This document shows, one piece after another, positions 1 to 7,487 of a stretch of 64,000 nucleotides of DNA. The stretch spans positions 332,082 through 396,081 of the forward strand of contig NZ_JAEKJT010000006.1 in the NCBI RefSeq assembly GCF_017303055.1, written 5' to 3'. The position numbers and the translations under genes were made by a program. How positions within the stretch are numbered: the stretch's first letter is position 1; every line of letters begins with the position of its first letter. The stretch is from Halomonas litopenaei (GTDB lineage: Bacteria > Pseudomonadota > Gammaproteobacteria > Pseudomonadales > Halomonadaceae). The notes beneath the pieces are model-generated. The model did no database searches. It was not told the origin of the DNA and saw nothing but the letters and a program-made list of their open reading frames with translations.

Positions 1-464
1 GTGCCGCGGTGGTCGAGGCCACGAGTCGCTTCATCAAGCAACAGCAGGTCAGGCTTTTCCAGCAGGGCTCGCGCCAGCAAGATTCGCTGAAACTGGCCTC
101 CTGACAGGTCCGCAACCTGCTGTTGCCCGAGCTCCGGCACTCCCGCCTGCACCAGCGCCTGAGCCAGCGCCTGACGCGAATGCCGGCGCGGCAGATTAAG
201 AAAGCGAAACACGGTCAACGGCAGCGTCGGGTCGATGGCCAACCGCTGTGGTACATAGCCGATGACCAGCCCAGCTTCCCGGGTCACACGCCCCCGCGAT
301 GGCCTTACTGCACCGATGATGGCGCGCAACAGAGTCGACTTTCCGGAGCCATTAGGGCCCACCAGGGTCACGATTTCGCCGCGATCGACACTCAGGTCGA
401 TACCCTCCAATACGCTATGGCCCCCTAGGGCGACAGACAAATTGTCGATGGACAGCAAGGGCAT
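1..464 (-). CDS. znuC: Zinc ABC transporter ATP-binding protein ZnuC, partial (runs off the window start)
   Basis: The minus strand from 464 encodes the first 154 residues of an ABC ATPase. The Walker A motif GPNGSGKST lies near residue 36, the signature LSGGQ near residue 122, and Walker B LLLLDEAT follows near residue 142. The C-terminal part lies outside the window. The family energises substrate import at the inner membrane. Assignment to zinc rather than another metal rests on the divergent neighbour, a histidine-rich ZnuA-type binding protein, and on the Zur-like operator between them. A ZnuB permease would be expected next on the left. The ATG at 464 is followed at once by the usual SIDNLSV strand. 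Seen: ABC motifs. Inferred: zinc specificity. Confidence 0.88.
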   Translation of the reverse strand, partial: MPLLSIDNLSVALGGHSVLEGIDLSVDRGEIVTLVGPNGSGKSTLLRAIIGAVRPSRGRVTREAGLVIGYVPQRLAIDPTLPLTVFRFLNLPRRHSRQALAQALVQAGVPELGQQQVADLSGGQFQRILLARALLEKPDLLLLDEATRGLDHRG

Positions 465-688
465 GGAGGCTCTCCAACTGGCTATTGCTGCGCCGCTCAC
501 GCGCAGAGACATGATGTTCACAGCCACCGTGCGCGGCGCGCGCGGCATGACGGCTCTTCTGGCCACTCGCACGGACGCGCTGTCTGGGACGCGCCGTCGC
601 GGGAGAAGGATGAGCTGTCGCGGACCCCGTGCACGCGACCCCGTACCAGGGCGGGCGCTATTGACGAGGCTCTCATTGACCAAGCAGT

Positions 689-709
689 AAATGTTATAAT
701 ATAACGTTT
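689..709. promoter_or_regulatory. Zur operator overlapping a divergent znuA/znuC control region
   Basis: This 21-bp near-perfect palindrome (left arm AAATGTTATA, right arm ATAACGTTT, centred on 699) closely matches the gammaproteobacterial Zur box. A plausible sigma-70 promoter for znuA overlaps it: -35 TTGACC at 676-681 and -10 TATAAC at 700-705, spacing 18. Zinc-loaded Zur would block this promoter, so znuA, and possibly znuC on the other side, should be induced when zinc is scarce. The rest of 465-771 shows no gene. Confidence 0.85.
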
Positions 710-771
710 TATTCCACAAGCGTGGCGTCACCACGTCAGCTGTCCACGTCGATACCTTCCGGGAGAACACG

Positions 772-1800
772 ATGAAAAAACCGCTACTGCGTCCGCTCTG
801 CTTGCCATGGCTGCTGACACCGGCCATTGCCGTCGCTGACGTGCCCAACGTGGCGGTGGATATCCCACCGGTGCATGCGGTGGTGGCCCAGGTCATGGGA
901 GAGTTGGGATCGCCAGAGCTGGTAATCCAGCCCGGTGCGTCGCCCCACGGCTATTCCATGCGCCCTTCCGAAGCGCAGGCACTGGCCAGCGCCGACGCCG
1001 TGTTCTGGGTCAGTGACAGCCTGACGCCGTGGCTTGAGCGAGCCAGGACTTCCCTGGCGGATGGCGCTCGCGAAGTGGAGCTGATGGAAGCTCCCGGCAC
1101 GGTGACACTGGCATATCGCCAAGGCGCCACCTTTGAAGCCCATGATCATGGCGATCACGAAGATCACGATCATGTTGGTCACAAACATGGCGATCACGAT
1201 CAGCACGCAGATCATGACCATGCCGACCACGATCACGAACAGCATACCGCTCATGATCACGAACATGGCCATGCACACGACGGCATGGACCCCCATGGCT
1301 GGCTTGATCCTGTCAATGCCAAGGCATGGCTCGATACGATTGCGACCACCCTGGCAGAACTGGACCCAGAGCACGCCGCTACGTATCGCCAGAACGCAGC
1401 GAACGGCCAGGCTGACCTGGACGAGCTGATTCAGCGGCTGGATAACCAACTGGATGACGCACGTGGGGTTCGCTTCATCGTGTTCCACGACGCCTACCAG
1501 TACTTCGAGAACCGCTTCGCTGTCCCCGCCTCCGGGGCCATCTCCCTTGGCGATGCATCAGACCCGAGCCCGGCGCGAATTCGCGAGATCCAGACCCGTG
1601 TCAGCGACGACAACATCCAATGCGTCTTCCGCGAACCCCAGTTCAACCCTGCCCTGATTGACAGCGTGTTCGAGGGAACAGAGGTCAACACCTCCATCGT
1701 GATGGACCCCCTCGGTGTCGACCTGGACCTGGGACCCGGTCTCTATTCACAGCTGCTGCAGCGACTGGCAGACGGCATGACCGACTGCACCAAGGGCTAG
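772..1800 (+). CDS. znuA: Zinc ABC transporter substrate-binding protein ZnuA
   Basis: A 342-residue periplasmic zinc-binding protein of the cluster A-I family. A signal peptide covers about residues 1-22 (ending AVAD). The first metal-ligand region is ASPHGYSMRPS near residue 56. A long His/Asp-rich loop (about residues 123-170, many DHDH repeats) is typical of ZnuA and is thought to scavenge zinc. Further ligands lie in DPHGWLDP just after the loop and in FHDAYQYFE near residue 240. The start has a good GGGAG ribosome site seven bases upstream. It is transcribed away from znuC, with the Zur box between them. Full length for the family; confidence is high. Confidence 0.95.
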   Translation: MKKPLLRPLCLPWLLTPAIAVADVPNVAVDIPPVHAVVAQVMGELGSPELVIQPGASPHGYSMRPSEAQALASADAVFWVSDSLTPWLERARTSLADGAREVELMEAPGTVTLAYRQGATFEAHDHGDHEDHDHVGHKHGDHDQHADHDHADHDHEQHTAHDHEHGHAHDGMDPHGWLDPVNAKAWLDTIATTLAELDPEHAATYRQNAANGQADLDELIQRLDNQLDDARGVRFIVFHDAYQYFENRFAVPASGAISLGDASDPSPARIREIQTRVSDDNIQCVFREPQFNPALIDSVFEGTEVNTSIVMDPLGVDLDLGPGLYSQLLQRLADGMTDCTKG

Positions 1801-1804
1801 GGCT

Positions 1805-1874
1805 AGGGCTCGAGGAGTGAGCGTCAAACGAGCCACTCCTCTGCCCTGACGTCGCCGACACCCGCCCTGTCGGC
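1805..1874 (+). terminator. Tandem hairpins downstream of znuA
   Basis: Two hairpins follow the znuA stop. The first pairs AGGGC..GAGGAGTG (1805-1819) with CACTCCTC.GCCCT (1834-1847). The second pairs GCCGACA (1854-1860) with TGTCGGC (1868-1874) over a 7-base loop. Neither is followed by a T run, so termination may be weak or Rho-assisted. Confidence 0.5.
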
Positions 1875-1916
1875 GGCGTCTGTTCATTCCCACACTGTTA
1901 TGGAGAGCCATTCACC

Positions 1917-2342
1917 ATGCCCCACCCGACCTCCCCGCCATTGACTGAACGGGATGCGCAGTTCTGCCTTGACGCGGCCACCCGAACGCTGGAGCGATGG
2001 GCGATTGCCGTCAGTCGTGGAGAGAAGGAGACCCTGCTGGCGCTTTACGCCGAAGACGCCATTCTTGTGCCGACTGTCGCCAACGACGTGAGAGAAGACC
2101 GACTTGCCAGGCAGGCCTACTTCGATGCCTTTCTCGCCAACGAAGACCTTAGCTGCGAGCTCGGCGAATTCTCTCGCCGTGTCAGTCGCAAGTTGGGCAC
2201 CGTCGTCATCGGTGGCCACTACGTCTTCAGCTATCTCATAAAGGGTGATATGGCCACCATTCCCGCGCGCTTCCTGTTCACCTTTGAAGAAATCGCAGGA
2301 GAATGGAAGATCACTGGCCACCATTCCTCGCAGCTTGTCTGA
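1917..2342 (+). CDS. SgcJ/EcaC-type NTF2-like (SnoaL/CaMKII-AD fold) protein
   Basis: A 141-residue soluble protein with the layout of the SgcJ/EcaC/DUF4440 group of small NTF2-fold proteins: an N-terminal helix with WAIAVSRGEKETLLALYAED, a central curved sheet, and a C-terminal EWKITGHHSS strand typical of the CaMKII-association-like subset. The pocket could bind a small molecule, but members have widely differing or unknown roles and no substrate can be read from sequence. A GGAGAG ribosome site precedes the ATG. It stands alone between znuA and a convergent pirin gene, separated from the latter by a strong hairpin. Confidence 0.75.
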   Translation: MPHPTSPPLTERDAQFCLDAATRTLERWAIAVSRGEKETLLALYAEDAILVPTVANDVREDRLARQAYFDAFLANEDLSCELGEFSRRVSRKLGTVVIGGHYVFSYLIKGDMATIPARFLFTFEEIAGEWKITGHHSSQLV

Positions 2343-2374
2343 AGCGGTCTTGAGCCGCACGGTGATGTCGGCGC

Positions 2375-2415
2375 GACCCAGGCTGACGTCGCGAGCGACG
2401 ACGTCGGCCTGGGTC
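2375..2415. terminator. Long inverted repeat between convergent genes
   Basis: Left arm 2375-2391 (GACCCAGGCTGACGTCG) pairs with right arm 2399-2415 with one mismatch, giving a 17-bp stem over a 7-base loop. It lies 33 bases after the NTF2-like gene and before the end of the convergent pirin gene, so it probably serves as a bidirectional terminator. No T tract is present. Confidence 0.55.
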
Positions 2416-2462
2416 TCTAGCCACGGCATGCAGGGTGGTGGCCGTCCAAGGCCAGGTCTGGC

Positions 2463-2492
2463 CAGGTCAGGTCAGGTCAGGTCAGGTCAGGC
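2463..2492. repeat. Pentanucleotide tandem repeat CAGGT
   Basis: Five perfect CAGGT copies followed by two degenerate ones (CAGGC, AAGGT). The run overlaps the last codons and TGA stop of the minus-strand pirin gene. Since the stop lies inside the run, copy-number change would mostly affect the 3' untranslated region. Confidence 0.8.
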
Positions 2493-3176
2493 AAGGTCAA
2501 ACAGCAGCACCTCAGCCGCCGCGATGCCGACGACCCTGACCTCTTCTCCCGGTTCAAACGCCGCCGCATCGCCTGCGGACATAAGCTGCCCGTTGACCGC
2601 AACCTCGCCCTTGGCCACATGCAGCCATGCGTGGCGTGTTGCCGGCGTCTCGGCGCTTTCGCCCGCATCGAACAGCCCCGCATACAGGTTGACGTCCTGA
2701 TTCACGCTGACGGAATCGTCCAGCCCCTGCGGTGAGACCACCAGGCGCCAGCGGCCCTGTCTATCCTCCGGCGGGAACGAGCGCTGCTCATAGCTGGGAG
2801 CGATGCCTCGCTCTCGAGGTTCTATCCAGATCTGCAGGAAGTGCAGCTCTTCACTGGGTGAAGCGTTGAATTCGCTATGCAACACTCCCGTGCCTGCCGA
2901 CATCCGCTGCACGTCTCCAGGCCGCATGGTAGAGCCATTATCCATGCTGTCCTGGTGCGCCATCGTCCCCGACAGCACGTATGAAATAATTTCCATGTCC
3001 TCGTGGGGATGGGTGCCAAACCCTGCACCACCGGTCACACGATCTTCGTTGATGACTCGCAGCGATCTGAACCCCATGTGTCGTGGATCCACGTAGCTGG
3101 CAAACGAAAAAGTATGGTGAGAGCGTAACCAGCCGTGGTTGGCACGTCCGCGTTCATGGGCATGTCGAAGTCTCAT
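2487..3176 (-). CDS. Pirin family protein (YhhW-like bicupin)
   Basis: Two-domain cupin of the pirin family, 229 residues from the chosen start. The N-terminal cupin carries the iron-ligand motif THPHEDMEIISYVLSG near residue 54 and an EFNASPSEELHFLQIW segment near 105. The C-terminal half is a second, degenerate cupin. Some members (YhhW) show quercetin 2,3-dioxygenase activity; others have regulatory roles, so the biological substrate is unknown. The ATG at 3176 was chosen over an in-frame start 21 bases upstream because GGAGG sits six bases before it and MRLRHAHERG is the usual family N terminus. It lies downstream of a DoxX gene on the same strand, probably in one transcript. Confidence 0.88.
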   Translation of the reverse strand: MRLRHAHERGRANHGWLRSHHTFSFASYVDPRHMGFRSLRVINEDRVTGGAGFGTHPHEDMEIISYVLSGTMAHQDSMDNGSTMRPGDVQRMSAGTGVLHSEFNASPSEELHFLQIWIEPRERGIAPSYEQRSFPPEDRQGRWRLVVSPQGLDDSVSVNQDVNLYAGLFDAGESAETPATRHAWLHVAKGEVAVNGQLMSAGDAAAFEPGEEVRVVGIAAAEVLLFDLA

Positions 3177-3306
3177 ATTGCCTCCTACAGGCAGCACCTG
3201 GTGAAGCGCAGCCGCCGCAAAAGGATCACGCGTGGCGACGCATCAAGGTCATGATCAAGTCGTGGATAGGTCGGGTATGGGGCGTCGAAAAGTCGGACAA
3301 CGGTAA

Positions 3307-3753
3307 TCAGGACACCTTACGAGCCATGACCGCATCCAGTGAGGCTCGTCCACCGCCGCTGATCGCGAGAGAGGTAGCAATCGCCAACAACGACAGGGCG
3401 AATTCATAGCCGTTATTGCTCATGAACAGTCCGTTTGCAGCGTGGACGCTGAAGATCGCCATCAGCATGGTGAACGCGAGCACCACCGCTGCCGGGCGCA
3501 CCAGCAGCCCTATCAACAGCGCCAGACCGCCAAAGAACTCTGCGCTGCCAGCCGCCAGCGCCATCAAGTACCCCGGCTCAAGTCCGATGGAGGCCATCCA
3601 CTGTCCTGTGCCTTCCAGACCATAGCCGCCAAACCAACCAAAGAGCTTCTGGGCACCATGTGCCATGAAAATGATGCCGGCGGGCACACGCAGGGCCAGG
3701 GGGGCCAGGCTGTCTGAACTGCTAATGACGCGGCTAACGACTGATGTGTTCAT
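3307..3753 (-). CDS. DoxX family membrane protein
   Basis: 148-residue four-helix inner-membrane protein of the DoxX family. Features are the early LALRVPAGIIFMAHGAQKLF segment, a GYGLEGTGQWMASIGL loop and three further hydrophobic helices. DoxX-like proteins are linked to redox or oxidative-stress functions, often without a defined reaction. A GGAG ribosome site precedes the ATG. The pirin gene follows 130 bases downstream on the same strand, a pairing seen in other bacteria and consistent with a stress-related role. Confidence 0.88.
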   Translation of the reverse strand: MNTSVVSRVISSSDSLAPLALRVPAGIIFMAHGAQKLFGWFGGYGLEGTGQWMASIGLEPGYLMALAAGSAEFFGGLALLIGLLVRPAAVVLAFTMLMAIFSVHAANGLFMSNNGYEFALSLLAIATSLAISGGGRASLDAVMARKVS

Positions 3754-3951
3754 GATATCTCCAAGAGTGTTCGTGCGGTTGCCACAGCACGGGGGTCCGG
3801 GCGGCTGCCATAGAGAGTCGAACGCGATCCCGGCGATTCCACTCTCGGTGAGTCAGCGGATGGATGTGGCACTGACGGTGTTCGTATTGTCACGACCGAG
3901 GGAAGCACTCGGTCGATCTTGCGCAAGCCTCCAGGCCGACGCCTTTCCGGA

Positions 3952-4260
3952 TTACTTGGTCGCGTCAAGGCTCAGCTGCAGCCCATTGCTGTCTGCAGTC
4001 GCCGAGGTGTGGCGCAGGTGGCGTGCCTGCAGGTTGGCTCGGGCCTGCACCATGGCAGTGCTACCTTCCATGCTGACCTTAGTGGCATTCGCCTCGATGG
4101 CAGTACCGCTAAGCGGCTGCGCCTGAGAGGAGAGCGGCTCATGCAATCTCGCGGTGAGGGCAGAAGCCTGACCTGCCTGAGCGATTGCAGGGGCAGTGAG
4201 GGCTGCTGTGACAGGGGCAGTGGCGAAAAGCAGAGTGAACAGTGCGGGCTTGAGTTTCAT
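3952..4260 (-). CDS. Small secreted protein of unknown function
   Basis: 102 residues with a clear Sec signal peptide (MKLKPALFTLLFATAPVTAA, cleavage probably near AIAQA at 26-30). The mature part of about 70 residues has no cysteine and is rich in Ala, Ser, Thr and Gln, with alternating polar and hydrophobic residues (LSGTAIEANATKVSMEGSTA) that suggest beta strands. No family was recognised. A purine-rich AGAGAG stretch precedes the ATG. It stands alone 200 bases upstream of the DoxX gene on the same strand. Confidence 0.6.
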   Translation of the reverse strand: MKLKPALFTLLFATAPVTAALTAPAIAQAGQASALTARLHEPLSSQAQPLSGTAIEANATKVSMEGSTAMVQARANLQARHLRHTSATADSNGLQLSLDATK

Positions 4261-4670
4261 GGTGTGTCTCTCTTCATGACCGTGTAGTGGGTGTCGCGAT
4301 CAGCGTCTCTGTCGCGTTGAAGAAAGATTAAAACAACAACAATATCGAAAAAAAGCGACATAAATCCGATAGACCATTCGGTTTTATCGAACATAAAGAC
4401 ACTCTTGCACGCTGCTGCATCGATCTCACCTACATGAATAAATTTGAAGTTAACAATGAGAAACTTCAGTTTGCCTCATCTTAGAAGTGTCTTGATAATC
4501 GTCATCACTATTTCGTCACGGTCAGCTCGTCACGACCAGCTCGTCACGACCAGCGCGCAAGCTACCGGTGAGCTAGCAAACCTTGACGAGATCAACCGTT
4601 TGACCCGAAAGGCACCGTCGAAGGACGACTGGATCTCCAGACGCCTTGGATTCACCTCTCAGGAACCAGG
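4261..4670. promoter_or_regulatory. Leader/control region upstream of mesX with inverted and tandem repeats
   Basis: No gene is supported in these 410 bases. An inverted repeat pairs TGAAGTT (4445-4451) with AACTTCA (4462-4468) over a 10-base spacer in an AT-rich stretch that could hold the mesX promoter. A 14-bp unit TCGTCACGACCAGC occurs three times in tandem (4513-4554, first copy with two changes). No convincing MetJ box array or SAM riboswitch was recognised. Confidence 0.45.
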
Positions 4671-5666
4671 ATGGCACCCACGATGAACAACGACTTTGCA
4701 TTCACCGTTAAGAGCCTTCGTTTCGACGAACACTACCAACCGTCGGACAGCACTCGTATCACCACCAACTTTGCCAACCTGGCCAGAGGGGAAAAGCGCG
4801 AGGACAACCTGCGCAACACCCTGCGCATGATCGACAACCGCTTTAATGCCTTGGCTGACTGGGACAACCCCAAGGGTGACCGTTACAGGCTGGAACTGGA
4901 GATCATTTCGGTAGAAATGGCCGTGGATGCGTCCACCCGTGACGGTGCCCTGCCGCTGATTGAAATCCTCAAGACCCGCATCATCGATGCGCACACCAAC
5001 GAGCGCATCGAAGGGATCGCGGGCAACAACTTCTCGTCCTATGTCCGGGACTACGACTTCAGCCTGGTGCTGAAGGAACACAACAAGGGGCAGGACACCT
5101 TCAGCGTTCCCGATGACTTCGGTGTCTTGCACGGCAACCTGTTCAAGGCCTTCGTGAACTCGGACACCTACAGGGAGCATTTCAACAAGCCCCCCGTCAT
5201 CTGCATCAGCGTGTCGAGCACCAAGACCTATCACCGCACGGAAAATCATCATCCCGTGCTGGGTGTCGAGTATCTGCAGGAGGAGCATTCGCTGACGGAT
5301 GCGTACTTCAACAAGATGGGCATGAAGGTTCGCTACTTCATGCCCCCGGGCAGCGTCGCACCGTTGGCGTTCTACTTCATGGGCGACCTGCTGGGCGACT
5401 ACACCAACCTGGAGCTCATCAGCACGATCAGCACCATGGATACGTTCCAGAAGATCTATCGCCCGGAGATCTACAACGCCAACTCAGCTGCTGGGAAGTC
5501 CTACCAGCCGAGCCTGCAGCAGCAGGACTATTCATTGACGCAGATCGTCTACGACAGAGAAGAACGCAGCCAGCTCGCGACCGAGCAAGGGAAGTTTGTT
5601 GAAGAGTGCTTCATCAAACCCTACCGCGCGATTCTTGAACAATGGTCCGCCAATTACGCTCACTGA
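4671..5666 (+). CDS. mesX: MesX (DUF1852), oxygen-linked partner of the MesD methionine synthase
   Basis: 331-residue protein of the DUF1852 family, full length. It is recognised by the N-terminal NDFAFTVKSLRFDEHY and DSTRITTNFANLARGE segments and the central HHPVLGVEYLQ region. Family knowledge: DUF1852 is MesX, required with the short MetE-like MesD for folate-independent, oxygen-dependent methionine synthesis (described in Acinetobacter and relatives). The gene sits 25 bases before mesD, as expected. AGGA six bases before the ATG at 4671 supports this start; an in-frame ATG at 4683 (MNNDF) is equally family-like. The methyl donor has not been deducible from sequence. Cytoplasmic, no membrane segments. 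Confidence 0.88.
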   Translation: MAPTMNNDFAFTVKSLRFDEHYQPSDSTRITTNFANLARGEKREDNLRNTLRMIDNRFNALADWDNPKGDRYRLELEIISVEMAVDASTRDGALPLIEILKTRIIDAHTNERIEGIAGNNFSSYVRDYDFSLVLKEHNKGQDTFSVPDDFGVLHGNLFKAFVNSDTYREHFNKPPVICISVSSTKTYHRTENHHPVLGVEYLQEEHSLTDAYFNKMGMKVRYFMPPGSVAPLAFYFMGDLLGDYTNLELISTISTMDTFQKIYRPEIYNANSAAGKSYQPSLQQQDYSLTQIVYDREERSQLATEQGKFVEECFIKPYRAILEQWSANYAH

Positions 5667-5691
5667 TTCACTTCTGACAAGGCTATCCATC

Positions 5692-6720
5692 ATGACAACA
5701 CTGCTCCCGACATCGACGGCCGGCAGCCTTCCAAAACCCTCCTGGCTCGCACAACCTGAAGTGCTGTGGTCCCCCTGGAAACTTCAGGAAGCCGAGCTTG
5801 TGGAAGGCAAGCAGGACGCGCTGCGCCTGGCCCTGCACGAACAGCGCCATGCCGGCATCGATATCGTCAGCGATGGTGAACAGTCTCGCCAGCATTTCGT
5901 CACGACCTTCATTGAACACCTCAATGGCGTCGACTTCGAACAGCGCGAGACCGTGCGCATCCGCGATCGCTACGACGCCAGCGTGCCCTCTGTCATCGGA
6001 GACGTCTCCCGCCAGAAGCCCGTCTTCGTGGACGATGCCGCCTTCCTGCGGGCCCAGACCGATCAACCCATCAAGTGGGCACTGCCCGGCCCCATGACCA
6101 TGATCGATACCCTCTACGATGGTCACTACAAGAGCCGGGAAAAACTAGCCTGGGAATTTGCCAAGATTCTGAATCAGGAAGCCAAGGAACTGGAGGCTGC
6201 CGGGGTCGATATCATTCAGTTCGATGAACCGGCCTTCAATGTCTTCTTCGATGAAGTGAATGACTGGGGCATCGCCACGCTGGAAAGAGCGATCGAGGGC
6301 CTGAAGTGCGAGACGGCCGTTCACATCTGCTACGGCTACGGCATCAAGGCCAACACCGACTGGAAGAGCAGTCTGGGCTCCGAGTGGCGCCAGTACGAAG
6401 AGGTCTTCCCCAAGCTCAGGCAGTCCAACATCGATATTGTCTCTCTGGAATGCCACAACTCGCGGGTTCCGATGGAGCTGATCGAGCTGATTCGTGGCAA
6501 GAAGGTCATGGTCGGTGCCATCGACGTTGCGACCAATACCATCGAGACCCCGGAAGAGGTGGCCAACACCCTGCGCAAGGCACTTCAGTTCGTCGACGCC
6601 GACAAGCTCTATCCCTGCACCAACTGCGGCATGGCGCCGCTGTCCCGCCAGGTCGCCAGGGCCAAGATGGATGCCCTCAGTCAGGGGGCAGCGATTGTCC
6701 GCCAGGAGCTGACACGCTAA
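5692..6720 (+). CDS. mesD: MesD, core methionine synthase lacking the folate-binding domain
   Basis: 342-residue MetE-like protein made only of the C-terminal catalytic barrel; the N-terminal domain of classic MetE (about 750 residues) is absent. The four zinc ligands are in place: H211 and C213 (VHICYGYG), E253 (SLECHNS) and C312 (PCTNCGM). The segment DIIQFDEPAF near 173-182 matches the MetE homocysteine-binding region. Family knowledge places such short forms next to DUF1852 in the MesD class, which makes methionine from homocysteine with a methyl donor other than methyltetrahydrofolate. The ATG at 5692 (AAGG nine bases upstream) is preferred to an upstream TTG that would overlap mesX. Probably cotranscribed with mesX and the flavin reductase. 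Confidence 0.9.
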   Translation: MTTLLPTSTAGSLPKPSWLAQPEVLWSPWKLQEAELVEGKQDALRLALHEQRHAGIDIVSDGEQSRQHFVTTFIEHLNGVDFEQRETVRIRDRYDASVPSVIGDVSRQKPVFVDDAAFLRAQTDQPIKWALPGPMTMIDTLYDGHYKSREKLAWEFAKILNQEAKELEAAGVDIIQFDEPAFNVFFDEVNDWGIATLERAIEGLKCETAVHICYGYGIKANTDWKSSLGSEWRQYEEVFPKLRQSNIDIVSLECHNSRVPMELIELIRGKKVMVGAIDVATNTIETPEEVANTLRKALQFVDADKLYPCTNCGMAPLSRQVARAKMDALSQGAAIVRQELTR

Positions 6721-6804
6721 ACCAGGCGCGCACCCTCCGTTCTTTCCCATGGCCGCCGTGATCGCCTCGCGGCGGCCATGCCGTCTGACGTTTCCGGAGT
6801 CACC

Positions 6805-7443
6805 ATGTCGTTCCCTGCCCCATCTTCTGACGTTGTTTCAGGCGTTGTTTCAGACCCCGCTGCACCCGCTGTTTCTGGCTCATCCTCTGTTTCTGGCTCA
6901 CCCGCTGTTTCTGGCTCACCCGCTACGGCAAGGACCGGCCAAGTTCACATGCCGAGGGATGTGATCGAGCCGGCCCGCTTACGCGAGGCCCTTGGGCACT
7001 ATGCGTCCGGAATCACCGTGATCTCTTCTCTTGCTGAGGGTGAGCCGATCGGTTTTACCTGTCAGTCCTTTTACAGCGTATCGATGGATCCGCCGCTGGT
7101 CTCCTTCAGCGTCAAATCGACCTCTTACAGCTATCCCAAGATCCGCCAGGCCGGTCGCTTCGCGGTCAACATGCTGTCCGCTGAACAGGCGCCGATCTCG
7201 AATCAGTTCGCCCGCCAGGGGGCCGACAAGTGGCAAGGTATCGAGTGGCAAGCATCACCGCTAGGCAACCCGTTGATTCCGGATACCCTGCACTGGCTCG
7301 ATTGCGACATTCACGCAGAGCACGTCGCCGGGGATCACCTTATCGTGATTGGCGAGGTAAAGGCGCTCCGACTCAACCAGGGCGAGGCTTCCCCACGTGA
7401 CCCCCTGATGTACTTCAAGGGCCAGTATCGCCAGCTGGCGTGA
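6805..7443 (+). CDS. Flavin reductase-like FMN-binding protein with repetitive N-terminal linker
   Basis: 212 residues. Residues about 52-212 form a flavin reductase domain (ALGHYASGITVIS, PIGFTCQSFYSVSMDPPLVSF, RFAVNMLS and a C-terminal PLMYFKGQYR), the type that supplies reduced FMN to monooxygenases. It lies 84 bases after mesD, so it may provide reduced flavin for the oxygen-dependent MesX/MesD reaction; that link is inference. The first 50 residues are a Ser/Gly/Pro/Ala/Val linker built from an 18-bp tandem repeat. The ATG at 6805 has CGGAG five bases upstream and is preferred. A start at 6950 (MPRDVIEP) would give the bare domain but lacks a good ribosome site. Confidence 0.85.
   Translation: MSFPAPSSDVVSGVVSDPAAPAVSGSSSVSGSPAVSGSPATARTGQVHMPRDVIEPARLREALGHYASGITVISSLAEGEPIGFTCQSFYSVSMDPPLVSFSVKSTSYSYPKIRQAGRFAVNMLSAEQAPISNQFARQGADKWQGIEWQASPLGNPLIPDTLHWLDCDIHAEHVAGDHLIVIGEVKALRLNQGEASPRDPLMYFKGQYRQLA
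6863..6924 (+). repeat. 18-bp in-frame tandem repeat in the flavin reductase linker
   Basis: Three copies of CACCCGCTGTTTCTGGCT (second with changes) start at 6863, 6881 and 6899, and an 8-base partial copy follows. The unit is a multiple of three, so copy-number change would lengthen or shorten the linker (repeating SPAVSG) without a frameshift. Confidence 0.85.
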
Positions 7444-7487
7444 GGCGCTAGCGCGAAGGATGGAAAGCCGGGCTGATGCATACGCAT

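Noticed and set aside
1137..1280. The GATCA/CATGACC-rich stretch as a DNA tandem repeat or CRISPR-like array
   Set aside because: It is the codon-level trace of the His/Asp-rich zinc-binding loop of ZnuA, with irregular units and no spacers. No CRISPR array was seen anywhere in the window.
4261..4670. SAM riboswitch or MetJ/MetR operators before mesX
   Set aside because: No tandem AGACGTCT boxes and no TGAA-N5-TTCA site with correct spacing. The inverted repeat at 4445-4468 has too long a spacer for MetR, and no riboswitch core was recognised.
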